From contig NC_072896.1 of the NCBI RefSeq assembly GCF_027943255.1, forward strand, positions 3,038,001 through 3,102,000: a DNA stretch of 64,000 nucleotides. Direction: 5' to 3'. This stretch comes from Anastrepha obliqua. Its lineage: Eukaryota > Arthropoda > Insecta > Diptera > Tephritidae. This document shows, in pieces, positions 22,990 to 34,549 of the stretch. The translations under genes and the position numbers were made by a program. How positions within the stretch are numbered: position 1 is the first letter of the stretch; each line of letters opens with the position of its first letter. The notes under the pieces were generated by a model. That model did no database searches. It saw only the letters and a program-made list of their open reading frames with translations, and was not told where the DNA came from.

Positions 22990-23590
22990 ATAATCGGAAT
23001 CAGTTCCGCAGGAATCATGAATTGAATCTGCGATTATTATGCAATCTACATAAAGAGCGATGGTCCGGTCTAGAACGTTGCAGAACTGCAAAGTGTTTTG
23101 TGCCAAGTCCGAACAGAAAACTCTCAAACTTTCTACTAAAACTTGGAAGGAAAGATGTTCGGTTGATGGTCGGTATTATTACAGAACACAACCCATGGGG
23201 TCAGCATATGACCACCATTGGAATCATTGACGACCCAATGTGCCTGTCGTGCTTGGATGAGACGTATAGCACTGAGCACTTTCTCTGTGAGTGTCCTGCC
23301 TTTCCTAGAGCACGGCTACGAGTTTTGGGTTCCGGTGTCATGAGAATAAGTAATATTCGTTATCTAAAACTGGAGGATATTTACAGATTTGCCAAAGAAT
23401 CTGGAAAATTCTCACAGAACTAACTATCTCTGTCTCTGTCTCTATTCTTTCCTATCTCTTTCTCGGATATTTTTCTCCTTCCTTCTCTGACTCTTTGCAG
23501 AGCTCTAAATACAATGGGCTCTTTAGCCAGAGTGTTTTAGGAGCCACCAAATCTCCTGGTGCTCCTTGGCTCGACCTTTTTAAATTTCAA
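22990..23590 (+). mobile_element. RNase H LINE, 3' end
   Basis: The open frame 23022-23423 matches the region downstream of RNase H in the other LINEs here: LSNFLLKLGRKDVRLMVGII followed by a zinc knuckle, CLSCLDETYSTEHFLCECPAF. It ends at 23420; a (TCTC)n-rich 3'UTR follows. 5' truncated. Confidence 0.75.
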
Positions 23591-23599
23591 ATTTCAAGT

Positions 23600-25004
23600 A
23601 AAAATAAAAGTATATGGGGACGTAGCTTAAGTGGTGAGGTTGGACCGGTGAAATTATTTTGTACGAGTAAAACTGGTTTTTTAGATTTTTTTTTTTTAAT
23701 ACTTAAGCAAATTCTAAAATTTTTAGTTATATTGTAATTTTTCGTTCGGCTACTGTATATAAAACAAGATTTCTAAATCCACCGAATTTCGAAATTTTGA
23801 ATACTTATCCGTCGAGTTAATTGGAGCAATTCCCTACAGAACTGCAAATCCTTTGTATTTCTCAATAGCACTTAAGCATAATCTACTAAAATCATAAACG
23901 AAAAATTTTAAAGCTGTAATTAGATACCTCGGCAAGCTAAAATACTGGCAAACACAAAAACAAATAAACGAAAAAAAAATTTAAACACCGACACGACCGA
24001 ATGCATGAACACTTCTGCTCTAAAAATAACTCTATTCGTTGGGCGGGCGCTGGCAATTGAGTTTTTTATTCTCGGTCATCGGCGAGAGGGCGCTGCAAGT
24101 GACTCATAAATGAGAAAAAAAATTGCCAATATTATGTGGTTTGGAATAATAGCTAAGTAATAGCACATTTTAAATTGCAAATATGTAACAATCAACTGGC
24201 TGGGGTGTCATTAAAAATTTACGACTAAACAAATTTTATACAACTCGAAGTAAGATTTGAATAAACACAGGCAAACACACCGTTGACTGGGATGAAGTGT
24301 AAACAATTAAATCGGAGTAATAGCACTGAGCTCAGTAAGGCACCGAGTGTGCGACTTTTATGGGAGTGCATTAAAAATCAATTGAGAAGTACTGAAAAAA
24401 CATTAGCTTTTGCTACAATGGAGTTTTTGAAGTTGAAGTACTAAAATGTTTTTGTGTTTTTGGCTCATTTTGTTTAAGGCAAAGAGGTCAGTAGTTTAGT
24501 TGATTATTTTACTTCATTCAGCCTCCTGTTTAATATTGAAATCAGTAACGATTCCCTGGATAATGAAATTTGTGTGCACCTACCGCTGAAATCACCCATA
24601 TACGAGTGTGTGTGCATAAGTAAACCTCCTCCAATCGCTCCCAAACAACTCATTCATTCATCAAGACTCAACGAAGCGCTGCCAATGCACGCTCAGCACA
24701 GCAGCGAAATTACTATAATTTCAATTGGTTTTGCTTAAAGAGATGCAATCTAAAATAATTATTGTACTTTCATCAACTGCTGGAGTCTTGGCGCTGGGTC
24801 AGGGAACGAGTGCATATAAGCACCTGTGTATGTGCATGTGGGTGTACCTCTCAGGAAATTCTTTAGCCAATGTGGCTAACGCTGGGAGTCAAATGACGTT
24901 CTAAGCAAATAAATATAACTCACGTATTCATAATTTTCCTCCTAATCATCTAAGGCTAATTAATTAAGTCAGTCATTGTTTGAGTCATTAATATACAAGT
25001 AAGT
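23600..25004. other. Single-copy-looking spacer
   Basis: Moderately complex sequence (for example 24300-24900) with no coding signal; it could be regulatory. No repeats apart from short TA runs. Confidence 0.4.
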
Positions 25005-25012
25005 ATGCCCAG

Positions 25013-25492
25013 TAGGGCGGGTCGATTTAAAAATCGCTCATTGCTCTGTGAAAATCGTATTCTAGGGATTAAAATAAGAAACTTTGCCGAAGGAACCATA
25101 CCTCTAAAACGAATTCTGATGTCCCCCAATTTGGGTCGAACTTTTGGGTAGGGGCAAATTTTGAAAAATCCCACTTTGACCCATTTAGAGTGCTCCACTC
25201 GAGTCCGAATGTATGACCGACCCCCACTAACTTTGGACGGTCGATCCACCCATGCCAGTGACACACCCCCTGGAACTCCCCTGGGGGTTCCCCATACAAT
25301 CATTTCAAAATATCACCATTTTTGGGCTTTACATGAGAAAAGAAACTAAAAAGTTCGACCCAAATTGGGGGACATCAGAATTCATTTTAGAGGTATGGTT
25401 CCTTCGCAAAGTTTCTTATTTTGATCCCTAGAATACGAATTTCACAGAGCAATGGGCGATTTTTTTGCCTCCCCACAAATCGACCCGGCCTA
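25013..25492 (+). mobile_element. Long-TIR non-autonomous DNA element, copy 2
   Basis: 480 bp, same termini and internal order as the element at 3468-3928. Target duplication ATGCCCAG (25005-25012) against ATGGCCAG (25493-25500), one mismatch. Both arms contain ATCAGAATTC and ACCATACCTCTAAAA or their complements. The open frame on the minus strand is an accident of the repeat. Confidence 0.85.
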
Positions 25493-25782
25493 ATGGCCAG
25501 GTGTATACGAGTACATGCGTGAATAAGTACATACCCACATACCCATTTATGTTAAGTGTAATTATCTTTCTTACTTAATAAGCGGAAATACCTTCCTTGC
25601 ATGTCAGTCTCAACAATGGAACTAATTTTTTGAACTACTGATTCTATTGTTTCGAAATTTTTTGAATGACAACAAATGTGTCGGCCTGGAATGCTGAGAG
25701 AAGTACTTACTTACATTTACAGCCTAATGCTGTGTTTTCTCAATTTTTGTCAAGCAAAATCTCCTGTGCAACTTTCATTCCC

Positions 25783-25788
25783 TATAAA
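25783..25788 (+). promoter_or_regulatory. Possible TATA box before the small Cys-rich gene
   Basis: TATAAA lies 39 nt before the ATG at 25822, which would leave only a very short 5'UTR. Weak support. Confidence 0.25.
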
Positions 25789-25821
25789 GCGAACAGTTGA
25801 TAGTCCTCAAATTTGAAGAAG

Positions 25822-26097
25822 ATGGATAATGGAAAAGTGTAAGCTTATAAATACCATTTTATTGATAATGAAAAAACTTAAAAATATTCTTATTCTTTCA
25901 GTAAAGGTAAATGCGATCGTGCAACACACGAGCAACTTCAGTATTATATTCATTTTTGCTGCGATAGACCAGATTTGCCTTTGAGTGAAAATTGTACCAG
26001 ACCCCCAAGCAAAGTCAAGAGTTGTGCACGGAATTGGCGGAAGGAGTTAACGCTTTGCGTAGACCAACCAGAACCAGTACAAAATGAAAGGAAGTAA
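25822..26097 (+). CDS. Small two-exon Cys-rich protein, possible Myb/SANT-like
   Basis: Not a long open frame. Exon 25822-25838 (ATG GAT AAT GGA AAA GT) ends at GTAAGC; the acceptor TTCTTTCAG at 25893-25901 opens exon 25902-26097 in phase, ending in TAA; 213 nt, 70 aa. The second exon contains ATHEQLQYYIHFCCDRPDLP, then RPPSKVKSCARNWRKELTLC, with six Cys. The THEQL...P.L...W.KEL pattern recalls the start of Myb/SANT-like proteins of Harbinger type (compare the gene at 9505-9928), but the protein stops early and no Harbinger termini were seen here. It could be a truncated transposon gene, a domesticated one, or chance. Function unknown. Confidence 0.38.
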
Positions 26098-26099
26098 TG

Positions 26100-26560
26100 T
26101 AATTCGCTTATTATGGCGGAAAAACGTCAATGCAAGTGAAATTGCCATTTGAAATGAAATATTTTAGATGTGTGGCAAAGCCAATTAAAGTTGCGAACAA
26201 GGCGGATCAAGAGTAGCCAGATTATAACTGGTGGCAGCCCATGTATCATAAATAGCTCACAGAGCTAGTTTTGAACACTTTTGGTGCAGCAGCAGTCACA
26301 ACACAGCTCAGTAGTACCACAGAGTTTCCACGATGTTCCGTTGCAAAGTCCATCCAGCCTGGCAGCTCTACAAATTCATGGGTCAGAAGAGCGAGTCTGA
26401 AGGGCGAAAAACTCTACGAAGTTCTCTGAATGCGAATAGTCAAAGCTAAAGACGTTTTTCATAAATTCCGCTTCTATCAAAGAAAATGGGTTACTGTTAT
26501 GACGTTAGAAATCCTGAGTGCTGACAGGTGTCCAGCACTTGGGACTTCCAACGGAGACCT
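26100..26560. other. Noncoding spacer
   Basis: No supported gene. A short frame near 26333 is too small to judge. Confidence 0.35.
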
Positions 26561-26569
26561 GGTTTTCCT

Positions 26570-27310
26570 CTCCCTCGTATTCCTCTGTCTCATCTACCTT
26601 TTTGGGGTACCGTGTCCTCGGTTCATCTTGCTGAAGCGTCTTTGTTCATACGTTCATGACCCAGCCCGTGTAGTCGCAGTATTTTTACACGCTTAACTAT
26701 GTCCATGTCCCTATATAGTTAATGCAGCTCGCTGTTTCATCGTACACGATACTCTTCACCAGCGCTGCGAGGACCTAAGCTCTTACGGACTATTTTTCTC
26801 TTGAGGGCTCCCAAAACTTGTTCATTTAATGTTGACATCGTTCATTCCTCTGCAGTTCGGGAGTGTCAAGTTGGTCCTTCGAGAGAAAGAAAAACCTGTT
26901 GGCAAGAGTTATTTTCCGTTTGAGCTCTCGGTTGACGTCGGTTTTGTTGTTAATGCTGGTCCCAAGTTGAACAAAGTCGTTCACCACTTTGAATTGTTGG
27001 CTGTCAAATTGAAATATTATCCAAGACGCGAAGAGTCCTTGTGGGCTGACAGCAGGTACTTTGTTTTGCCATCATTCACCGCAAGACCTACATTGCTTGT
27101 CTATGTCTTTGAAATGGTGTATGCCAAAGTATGCAGCGCGGTTGGTTTCGCCAATAATTTCGATGCTATCCGTGTGGGCTCGTAGCATAGGAGATGGTAC
27201 CTTCCCTTGCTGAAGATAGTACCAGCGTGGTTTAGCTCACAGTGCAAGTGAAAAAGTTGAAAAAGTCACAGGATAGAGAATCACCTTGTCTGAAGCATGG
27301 TTTGGTATCG
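26570..27310 (-). mobile_element. Diverged, deleted RTE LINE fragment
   Basis: Matches parts of 54150-54915 in the same orientation: CATGACCCAGCC, CTGTTGGCAAGAG, TTAATGCTGGT, GGTACTTTGTTTTG, CACCTTGTCTGAAGC and GGTTTGGTATCGGACG align to the RTE RT region. It is missing the YADD stretch and is full of changes. Confidence 0.65.
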
Positions 27311-27496
27311 GACGACTCGGAGGGGGTATACTCGTATAGATCAGACTTTATTACAACAAACTGGAATATTACATATTACTTATAGACGTAGAAGCGCCAC
27401 CTGTAAACATCTTTAGTTAGTTTTTATCGTCCACGAGCCTATAATGGGAGGCCTCTAGTGAGTTTGAGCACTTCCTCACACTTTTTATCCCATATA

Positions 27497-28160
<664 letters not shown>

Positions 28161-29104
28161 AAGGTCAAAGGGATGCTATCATTGGTAATTCTCGTATTCA
28201 TGTAAGCATTTATTTCTTTACTTTTTATGTGCAATCACTTTTGCCTCCACATGCCCTTGCAACTGACTGACAAGTACAAGTACAAGCACCCGCATCCTAT
28301 TTACCCTGTAACCTAATTACTAAGTCAAATGTGACTGTCGCAAATATTCAATATTGTCGAAGCGAACTTTGCAAAACATTTTCCCACACTGCCATTTATG
28401 GGCGAACGTCTGTAATAAAACATTTCCATTTCAAACAGCTGCAGTAAAATAGTAACCGCATCTACATACATACATACATATGCATATGTTTGTATCAATG
28501 CAAATGTGTGCTCCCAAAAACACCTGAGGCAGTCAAAGGGATGCCGTCAAGTATTTAAATAAACACCAAATAGCCGTGAATGAAGTGGGTGTTTTACATA
28601 TTTGCTTAACTTCACACGCTCGCGTAAAATGCACACAGCAACAACAAAAATGAGCTTATGAAAGTAACAAAAAATAACTAAACAAAACAACAACAACATG
28701 AAAGCAAGCATTTAATCAGTAACTAATTGAGTGGATGGATGAACAGGTGAATGGAGGCAGTTTGACACAGCGATCCGCTTAGTGCTGCTATGCTCACTTT
28801 CAAATAAACAAATATGTGCAGTTGTATGTCGACAAATAATTACACAGATACCCTTACGAAATTGCCCGTAAAAATTAAGCGATTCGGTGGAAAATACTGC
28901 GCACATGCGCATTTGCTCGGGTCGAGATGACAGCACCCGACGTGCCGGAGACGGCAAATTCCAAATGTCCAAGTGAACTGACTGTGACAGCAGTGACTGA
29001 CGCTGACGGCAAAGATGACGGATGACGATATTTGTTTGCTGCTCATTAAACAGATCAACTTGTAGGTGCGAGGGTCGTTTTAAAAACCTGGGCACAAATT
29101 AAAA
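28161..29104. other. Noncoding spacer
   Basis: Contains a TACATACATACATATG run near 28464 and an ACAACAACAAC run near 28687. It looks single-copy; the minus-strand open frames carry no motif. Confidence 0.4.
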
Positions 29105-30355
29105 CTGCTTAATTGTTTGGGGTTGTTGTTGTTGTTGAAGTGGTTTCCACTGAAATATCCTAATTAGTGACCAGCACCGTCCTCGTATAATGATGTTTTT
29201 TTTTTGTCGAGCCAGTATGTTCCTGCGACCGGGAACCCATATCAGAGAGACTTCAAGCCAATGACTGAGCAATTCCAGCTCCTCTCTACACTGTAAGGCT
29301 AGTTTGGTTGAAATGGCGTTGGAGTCCAAGGCCTTTATAGCTGCTTGACTGTCTGAGAAGGTAGGTTGAGCCACTCCGAATGGAAGCCAGCTCCCACACC
29401 ACAGTTCATCTTAGAACCGTCGGTATAGATTTCGATATCGTATCTTCCAATCACCTTCTCTTTGCTCCATTCGGCTCTCGGTGGAAAACGTACCGTAAAG
29501 CTTTTCTTGAAGTTCCGGTCGGAGACTTTGTAGTCTGATCTGTTTTTGAGCAGCGAGGGTCCCTGTAGGAGGATCTTACTGTGACCGTACGACCTTGTTG
29601 TCCAGCTTCCCATGTCTCTGAGTTTCACCGCGCTGCAAGTACCTATTGTTTTAATGTGTAGATCTAATGGTAGCAGATGAGTTAGTGCATTGAGCGCTCC
29701 AGTAGGACTGGTGCTAAGCGCTCCTGTAGTTAGGATACACGCTGTTCTTTGTAGTTTGTTCAGCTTGATTTGGTTGTACTTCTTTCCTCTTGCGGACCAC
29801 CAAACTAGTGCCGCATATGTTAGTATTGGCCTTACAATGGCTGTGTAGGGATAGTTTTGGTTGGAGACCCCATTTTTTACCCAACATTCTCTTACACGTG
29901 TAAAGTGCTATATTCGTTTTCTTTACCCTGTGCTCTACGTTGGACCTCCAGCTGAGTTTGGAATCTAAGATAACACCTAGGTAGTTTGCCTGTTGGGTTA
30001 ACCTAAGCCTAACGCCCTTTAGTTTTGGGGGACTAAAGTTTGGTACCTTGGTTTTCTTAGTGAATAGTGAATGATAGTTTGGCTCGGGTTTGCACTTAAA
30101 CCGCAGTTTGTGGCCCAATTACTGAATAATACCAGAGCTCCTTCCATAATCTCACTGATTATGGTTGGAAACATTCGTGATACCAAGAGCACTGTGTCAT
30201 CCGTGTACGGCATTATTTTAATTCCCTTTCGGTTGAAATTGGTAAGGATATTGTTAGCGACTAGTAACCACAGCAGAGGGGATAAGACTCCTCCCTGAGG
30301 GGTTCCCCTGTTGACAGAGCGTTTTACCGTGCTGCTGCCTACCTCACCGATTGTT
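29105..30355 (-). mobile_element. RNase H LINE, RT C-terminus to RNase H
   Basis: Minus strand, 5' to 3': RGTPQGGVLSPLLW at about 30313-30270 (RT motif B), YTDD at about 30210-30190 (motif C, usual YADD), a thumb segment with QQANYLGVILDSKLSW, then EIYTDGSKMNCGVGAGFHS at about 29440-29380 (start of RNase H) and SDSQAAIKALD at about 29350, with IWVPGRRN in place of the GHxxIxGN block. Frames are broken in at least three places. The 5' part is cut off by the mariner at 30358-30871. Confidence 0.75.
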
Positions 30356-30357
30356 TG

Positions 30358-30871
30358 GGGTAAAACTTTTTTATTTTACAACATAGTCTCTTTTTGGGCT
30401 TATACACTTCGTCCAACACTATTCTATGTAGTTTGTTGACTTCTTCCATACAATAGGATTTGTCGAAGTCTGAGGAATAGTCGTTCGTTATTGCAATCAC
30501 CTCCTTGCTTCAATAAAATCTTTTCCCTACCAAATCTTTTTCCTTCAATTGGGAAACAAATAGTCGAAAAGATCCAAGAGAGCCCAATCTGGCGATTAGG
30601 GGGGATGTGAAATGAGTTGGAGCCATATTTCTATTAATTTTGCGACCACAACTGCTGAGGCGTGAGCTGCTTCGTTGTCGTGATGGAAAATGAAAATCAC
30701 TTAACCTCCTCGATTCAAACGAAAGCCAAACACTATGAAATAGTCCGATCTGGCTGAAACTTGGTGTGCGTTCTTCCAATAGATGCTACTAATTAAACAC
30801 CACCCCGATACGCGCCAGTAGTGCCATCTCTCTGACTTTGCACGGACCTTTTAAGCGGCCCTCGTACGTAC
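30358..30871 (-). mobile_element. Deleted mariner
   Basis: The right end reads, on the minus strand, TACGAGGGCCGCTTAAAAGG, a mariner-type terminus close to that of the palindromic MITE at 40638-40809. Further in, HDNEAAHASAV and a downstream KEKDLVGKRFY recall mariner C-terminal blocks; the DNA-binding half is deleted. The left terminus is not clear and the subfamily is not assigned. Confidence 0.5.
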
Positions 30872-32714
30872 ATCATTAAATGAATCTCTGCTGGAGGAGA
30901 GGGAAGATTGTGACGAAAATCAAGTAGTTGATTCGTTGATTTAACCTGACAGATGGGCTTACATGCCTGTGCACATATACACACGTATGCAAAACACATC
31001 TACATATGTACAAAGTGCGAGTACTCGCAATGCGGCTTAGTAAAAAATTTCAGTATTTTTAACATTTTTGTTTACTGATATTAGGCATTTGTTGTAGTTG
31101 TTTACAACTGTCAGCACCTTTTTTTGTATTTGCGTGTTTGATTTCTTCTGTGCGTTAAACGTGAAAAATTTCACATGCACTTCGGTCAGTACATACATAC
31201 ATACTTACATACATTTATAATAAAGCTTTCCAATTTTTGTTTCTATTTTTTATTTCTCAACCGACAAGCCGCCTTTTTTGTGTCGTCAGTTTTGTATTTC
31301 TTGTTGTAGCTGTGGTTTATGACGTCCAGCCTTTATTGGAGGCAGTGTCTCAGTATTAGTGTCGACTATTAATACCTGAAATATTGTACAAGCAAAGTGC
31401 AAATTATACGCAAATTTGGGTTCGGCACAATATTTGTATTACACAATATTCTGTATTCAAAATTATGGCTATTAAAACTCTGCACTGGGAAATTCTTGAG
31501 GTGTAAGGGAGTTTTAGAAATCCGAGGAGGCAGTTATCGGCATTCTATAACCTCAATTCCTTCTCTCACCTCCACGTGGGACATCATGTTAACCTGAACA
31601 ACTATAATTGAAGATGAGGTACACAATCCGCGTGGGAGGCATGGTCAGGACTAAGGAGAGGGGAAGTTTCGGAGGGGGAGGGGTTACTTTGACGATTTAA
31701 AAGCCTTCTGAAGTTTGAAGCGTCTGTCTCGGAGCGAGCGCCTGCAAAATGCGTATGTTCTTCCAGTTAGAAGCGGCTTAACGCTATTGAGTATCTGGTA
31801 ATATACGTGTGGACCTCACCAGATCTTCCTTAGGCTTGCAACTTATTGATGTACTTCACGTTTTTCGAGCTACAGATATGAAAACATGAATTTAAACCCG
31901 CGAGAAATACAATCGCCAAGTGGTACGCACAAAAATGTGGAAAATCCACCTGCTACGGCAGCCTGCACGTTGCATTTGGAGGCGCAGAATTTGTGTTTAT
32001 ATGGAAATATGTAGTTCTATAACTAAAATCTGATTCCCTATGTTCCATTCGAGAGAAAAAGAATTGATGATTGTGAAATTCTGCTTGATAAACTTCTTTA
32101 TTACGAAATTATGTATTTCTGAATCCCATAGAGCAAAACTCTGAATTAAAAAACCTAACTACAGACTAAGAAGAAGAAGAAACTCTTACTAAAGAGAAGA
32201 AGTGCGCAGTTTTTTCTATTATCCGTATGGTTTTTAGAAAGTTAAATACAGAGACAGAGACAATAAAATAACTGGTGCTAATTTCAGAAATGTTTAAGAT
32301 CGCTGAGAATTTAACCGTATTTTAATTTTTCTTGTATTTTATATCATATTTCTTTATTCCGTATAAAAAAATAGTGCATTGTTAAATTGAGAAAATGCGC
32401 AATATTATCACGGAAAAATATGATCAGATATCGACGAGAGTTTGGAGCCACTTCAAACTTTCAATTTATTATACTAAAAATTAGTGGGCAGATTTCTTAT
32501 TTTTAGATTTCTCATTGGGTAATCAGACAGCTACCTCAGTAAATAGTTAAAATTTGAGCCTGAAATATGCTACAGTAGACACCAAAGCCAACTTTATCGC
32601 CAATCTTTCAGCCATCAGTAAAGAACCGTAAGAAAATTTTCCGCCCAGGTATATTGTCAACTCACTCACGTCTACCTGGAACGTCTAGTAACAAATATGT
32701 ACATATATATGCAT
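30872..32714. other. Noncoding spacer
   Basis: AT-rich, with a TACATACATACATAC run near 31192 and a G-rich patch (GGAGGGGGAGGGGTT) near 31670. No gene seen. Confidence 0.4.
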
Positions 32715-33183
32715 TAGGCCGGGTCGATTTGTGGGGAGGCAAAAAAATCGCCCATTGCTCTGTGAAAATCGTATTCTAGGGATCAAAATAAGAAACTTTG
32801 CTGAAGGAACCATACCTCTAATGATGTTCTCTTCTGATGTCCCCCAATTTGGGTCGAACTTTTTAGTTTCTTTTCTCATGTAAAGGCCAAAAATGGTGAT
32901 ATTTTGAAATGATTGTATGGGGAACCCCCCAGAGGAGTTTTAGAGGGTGTGCCACTGGCATGGGTAGATCGGCCGTCCAAAGTTAGTGGGGGTCGGTCAT
33001 ACATTTGGACTTGATTGGAGCACTCTAAATGGGTCAAAGTGGGATTTTTCGTTCGACCCAAATTGGGCGACATCAGAAGAGAACATCATTAGAGGTATGG
33101 TTCCTTCGGTAAAGTTTCTTATTTTGATCCCTAGAATACGATTTTCACAGAGCAATGAGCGATTTTTAAATCGACCCGCCCTA
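32715..33183 (-). mobile_element. Long-TIR non-autonomous DNA element, copy 3
   Basis: 469 bp in the opposite orientation to the copies at 3468 and 25013. It starts TAGGCCGGGTCGATTTGTGG and ends TAAATCGACCCGCCCTA. Target duplication ATATGCAT (32707-32714) and ATATACAT (33184-33191), one mismatch. Within both arms CTAAAACGAAT of the other copies is replaced by CTAATGATGTTCTCTT or its complement, so this copy belongs to a subfamily in which the two arms changed together. Confidence 0.85.
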
Positions 33184-33471
33184 ATATACATATATATATA
33201 CATATATGCATACTATACTAGTAAATATCCTATTAAAATATGATATGTACAAACTACAGTCAGTAGGATTAAATGGACCCAGTGTTGTGGCCGAGTGTCC
33301 AACACCTAAATCGCGCTGCTTTCAGTTTACTAACCAAGTCTAGGGAAGGTAAGAAGAAAATAGTACTCAGAGCACCAGAGGGTGTGGTTCTAAAACCCCT
33401 CTGATACATAAGTTATGCATGCCATACGTTGAACTTTTTGAAGCCGGTTTATAATCGTAGTTAGAAATTTA

Positions 33472-34545
33472 AGGGGACAGATACCTGTAAACGGCCATAT
33501 TTTCCCTGATTTTCAATCAAATTATTTAAAATGAAGAAGTCAATATATTTTTTTCAAAATTGGTATAAACTGTATACATATATATTACATTAAAATAGTA
33601 TAATTTTTATTTTTTTATTTTAATCATTTAAAATGGCTGATGTACACTCAATTTTTCCAGGAACGTCGCGGCGGGACTTTTCAATCGGCGGGCATTGTAG
33701 CATCGGCGTCAGTGACCTGAATACAAAAAACCAAAATTTTTTTGATTATTAATGTCATGAATTAAAATGAATTAATGGAAAAAAAAATTCGCGGAATAAA
33801 ATGCTTAAAAAAACGAATTTTGGGGCGAATTTTCCTTATTTTTTGGAAAAATTTTCGAAATTGTCAACTCACATAAAAAGTAATATCATAACAAAGATGT
33901 GTGCCAAATTTCAGGGAGATCGGTCAATAACTTTTCGAGTTATCGCGTACGCCAATTCGAAAAATATAGTTTTGAAAAAAACCGCGTCTAAAGTCGGCAA
34001 CGTAACTATACTCGTACCTCTCCCAGCGCTCGAAGGCAAAGAATAGAGTCGTCACGGTTGACGATCTATAATAAATGGTGGTTAAGTTTTAAGGGCCGGT
34101 GTTGATTTCAAATAAAATACAATCATTTTAAGAAATTGTTGTCATTTCTCCTTACTATGATAACATTGGTATGGCTCAATTACGTATGAAACAAAATATC
34201 GGCCAAATGGCTGCCGCGGCACACCTCTATCCGATGGTCCAAATTTTCGATGACGCTGGGGCATAATTGAGGTTCTGTGCCGTTAATGTGACGAATTATC
34301 TCATCCTTTAGCTCTTGCATTGTTGCTGGCTTATCGACGTACACCTTTTCTTTCAAATAACCCCAAAGAAAGGAGTCCAACGGTGTCGTTGACGTTTAGG
34401 TGTGGTTCACATTCAACATCGGCCCTTGAATTTTAACCACTCTTTATAAGAAATACTTAAATTTACGTTCTAACATTTTTTTGATATATTCTTAAAGAAT
34501 TATATTAACATTTTTTTTCCAAATTTTATAAGTATCTGCCCCCTA
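33472..34545. mobile_element. Unclassified TIR element carrying a nested mariner
   Basis: Left AGGGGACAGATAC (33472-33484) faces right GTATCTGCCCCCT (34532-34544), complementary with one mismatch. The interior includes TTCAGGGAGATCGGTCAATA and an A/T-rich noncoding stretch; the mariner at 34074-34444 lies inside. No clear target duplication and no transposase seen. Confidence 0.45.
34074..34444 (-). mobile_element. Deleted copy of the mariner at 58302-59196
   Basis: 371 bp, TA on both sides (34072-34073 and 34445-34446). It shares GGGCCGGTGTTGATTT at the left and GGTGTGGTTCACATTCAACATCGGCCC at the right with the longer copy. Only the transposase C-terminus survives (minus strand from 34380: DSFLWGYLKEKVYVDKP), joined at about 34391 straight to the far terminus. 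Confidence 0.85.
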
Positions 34546-34549
34546 AGTG

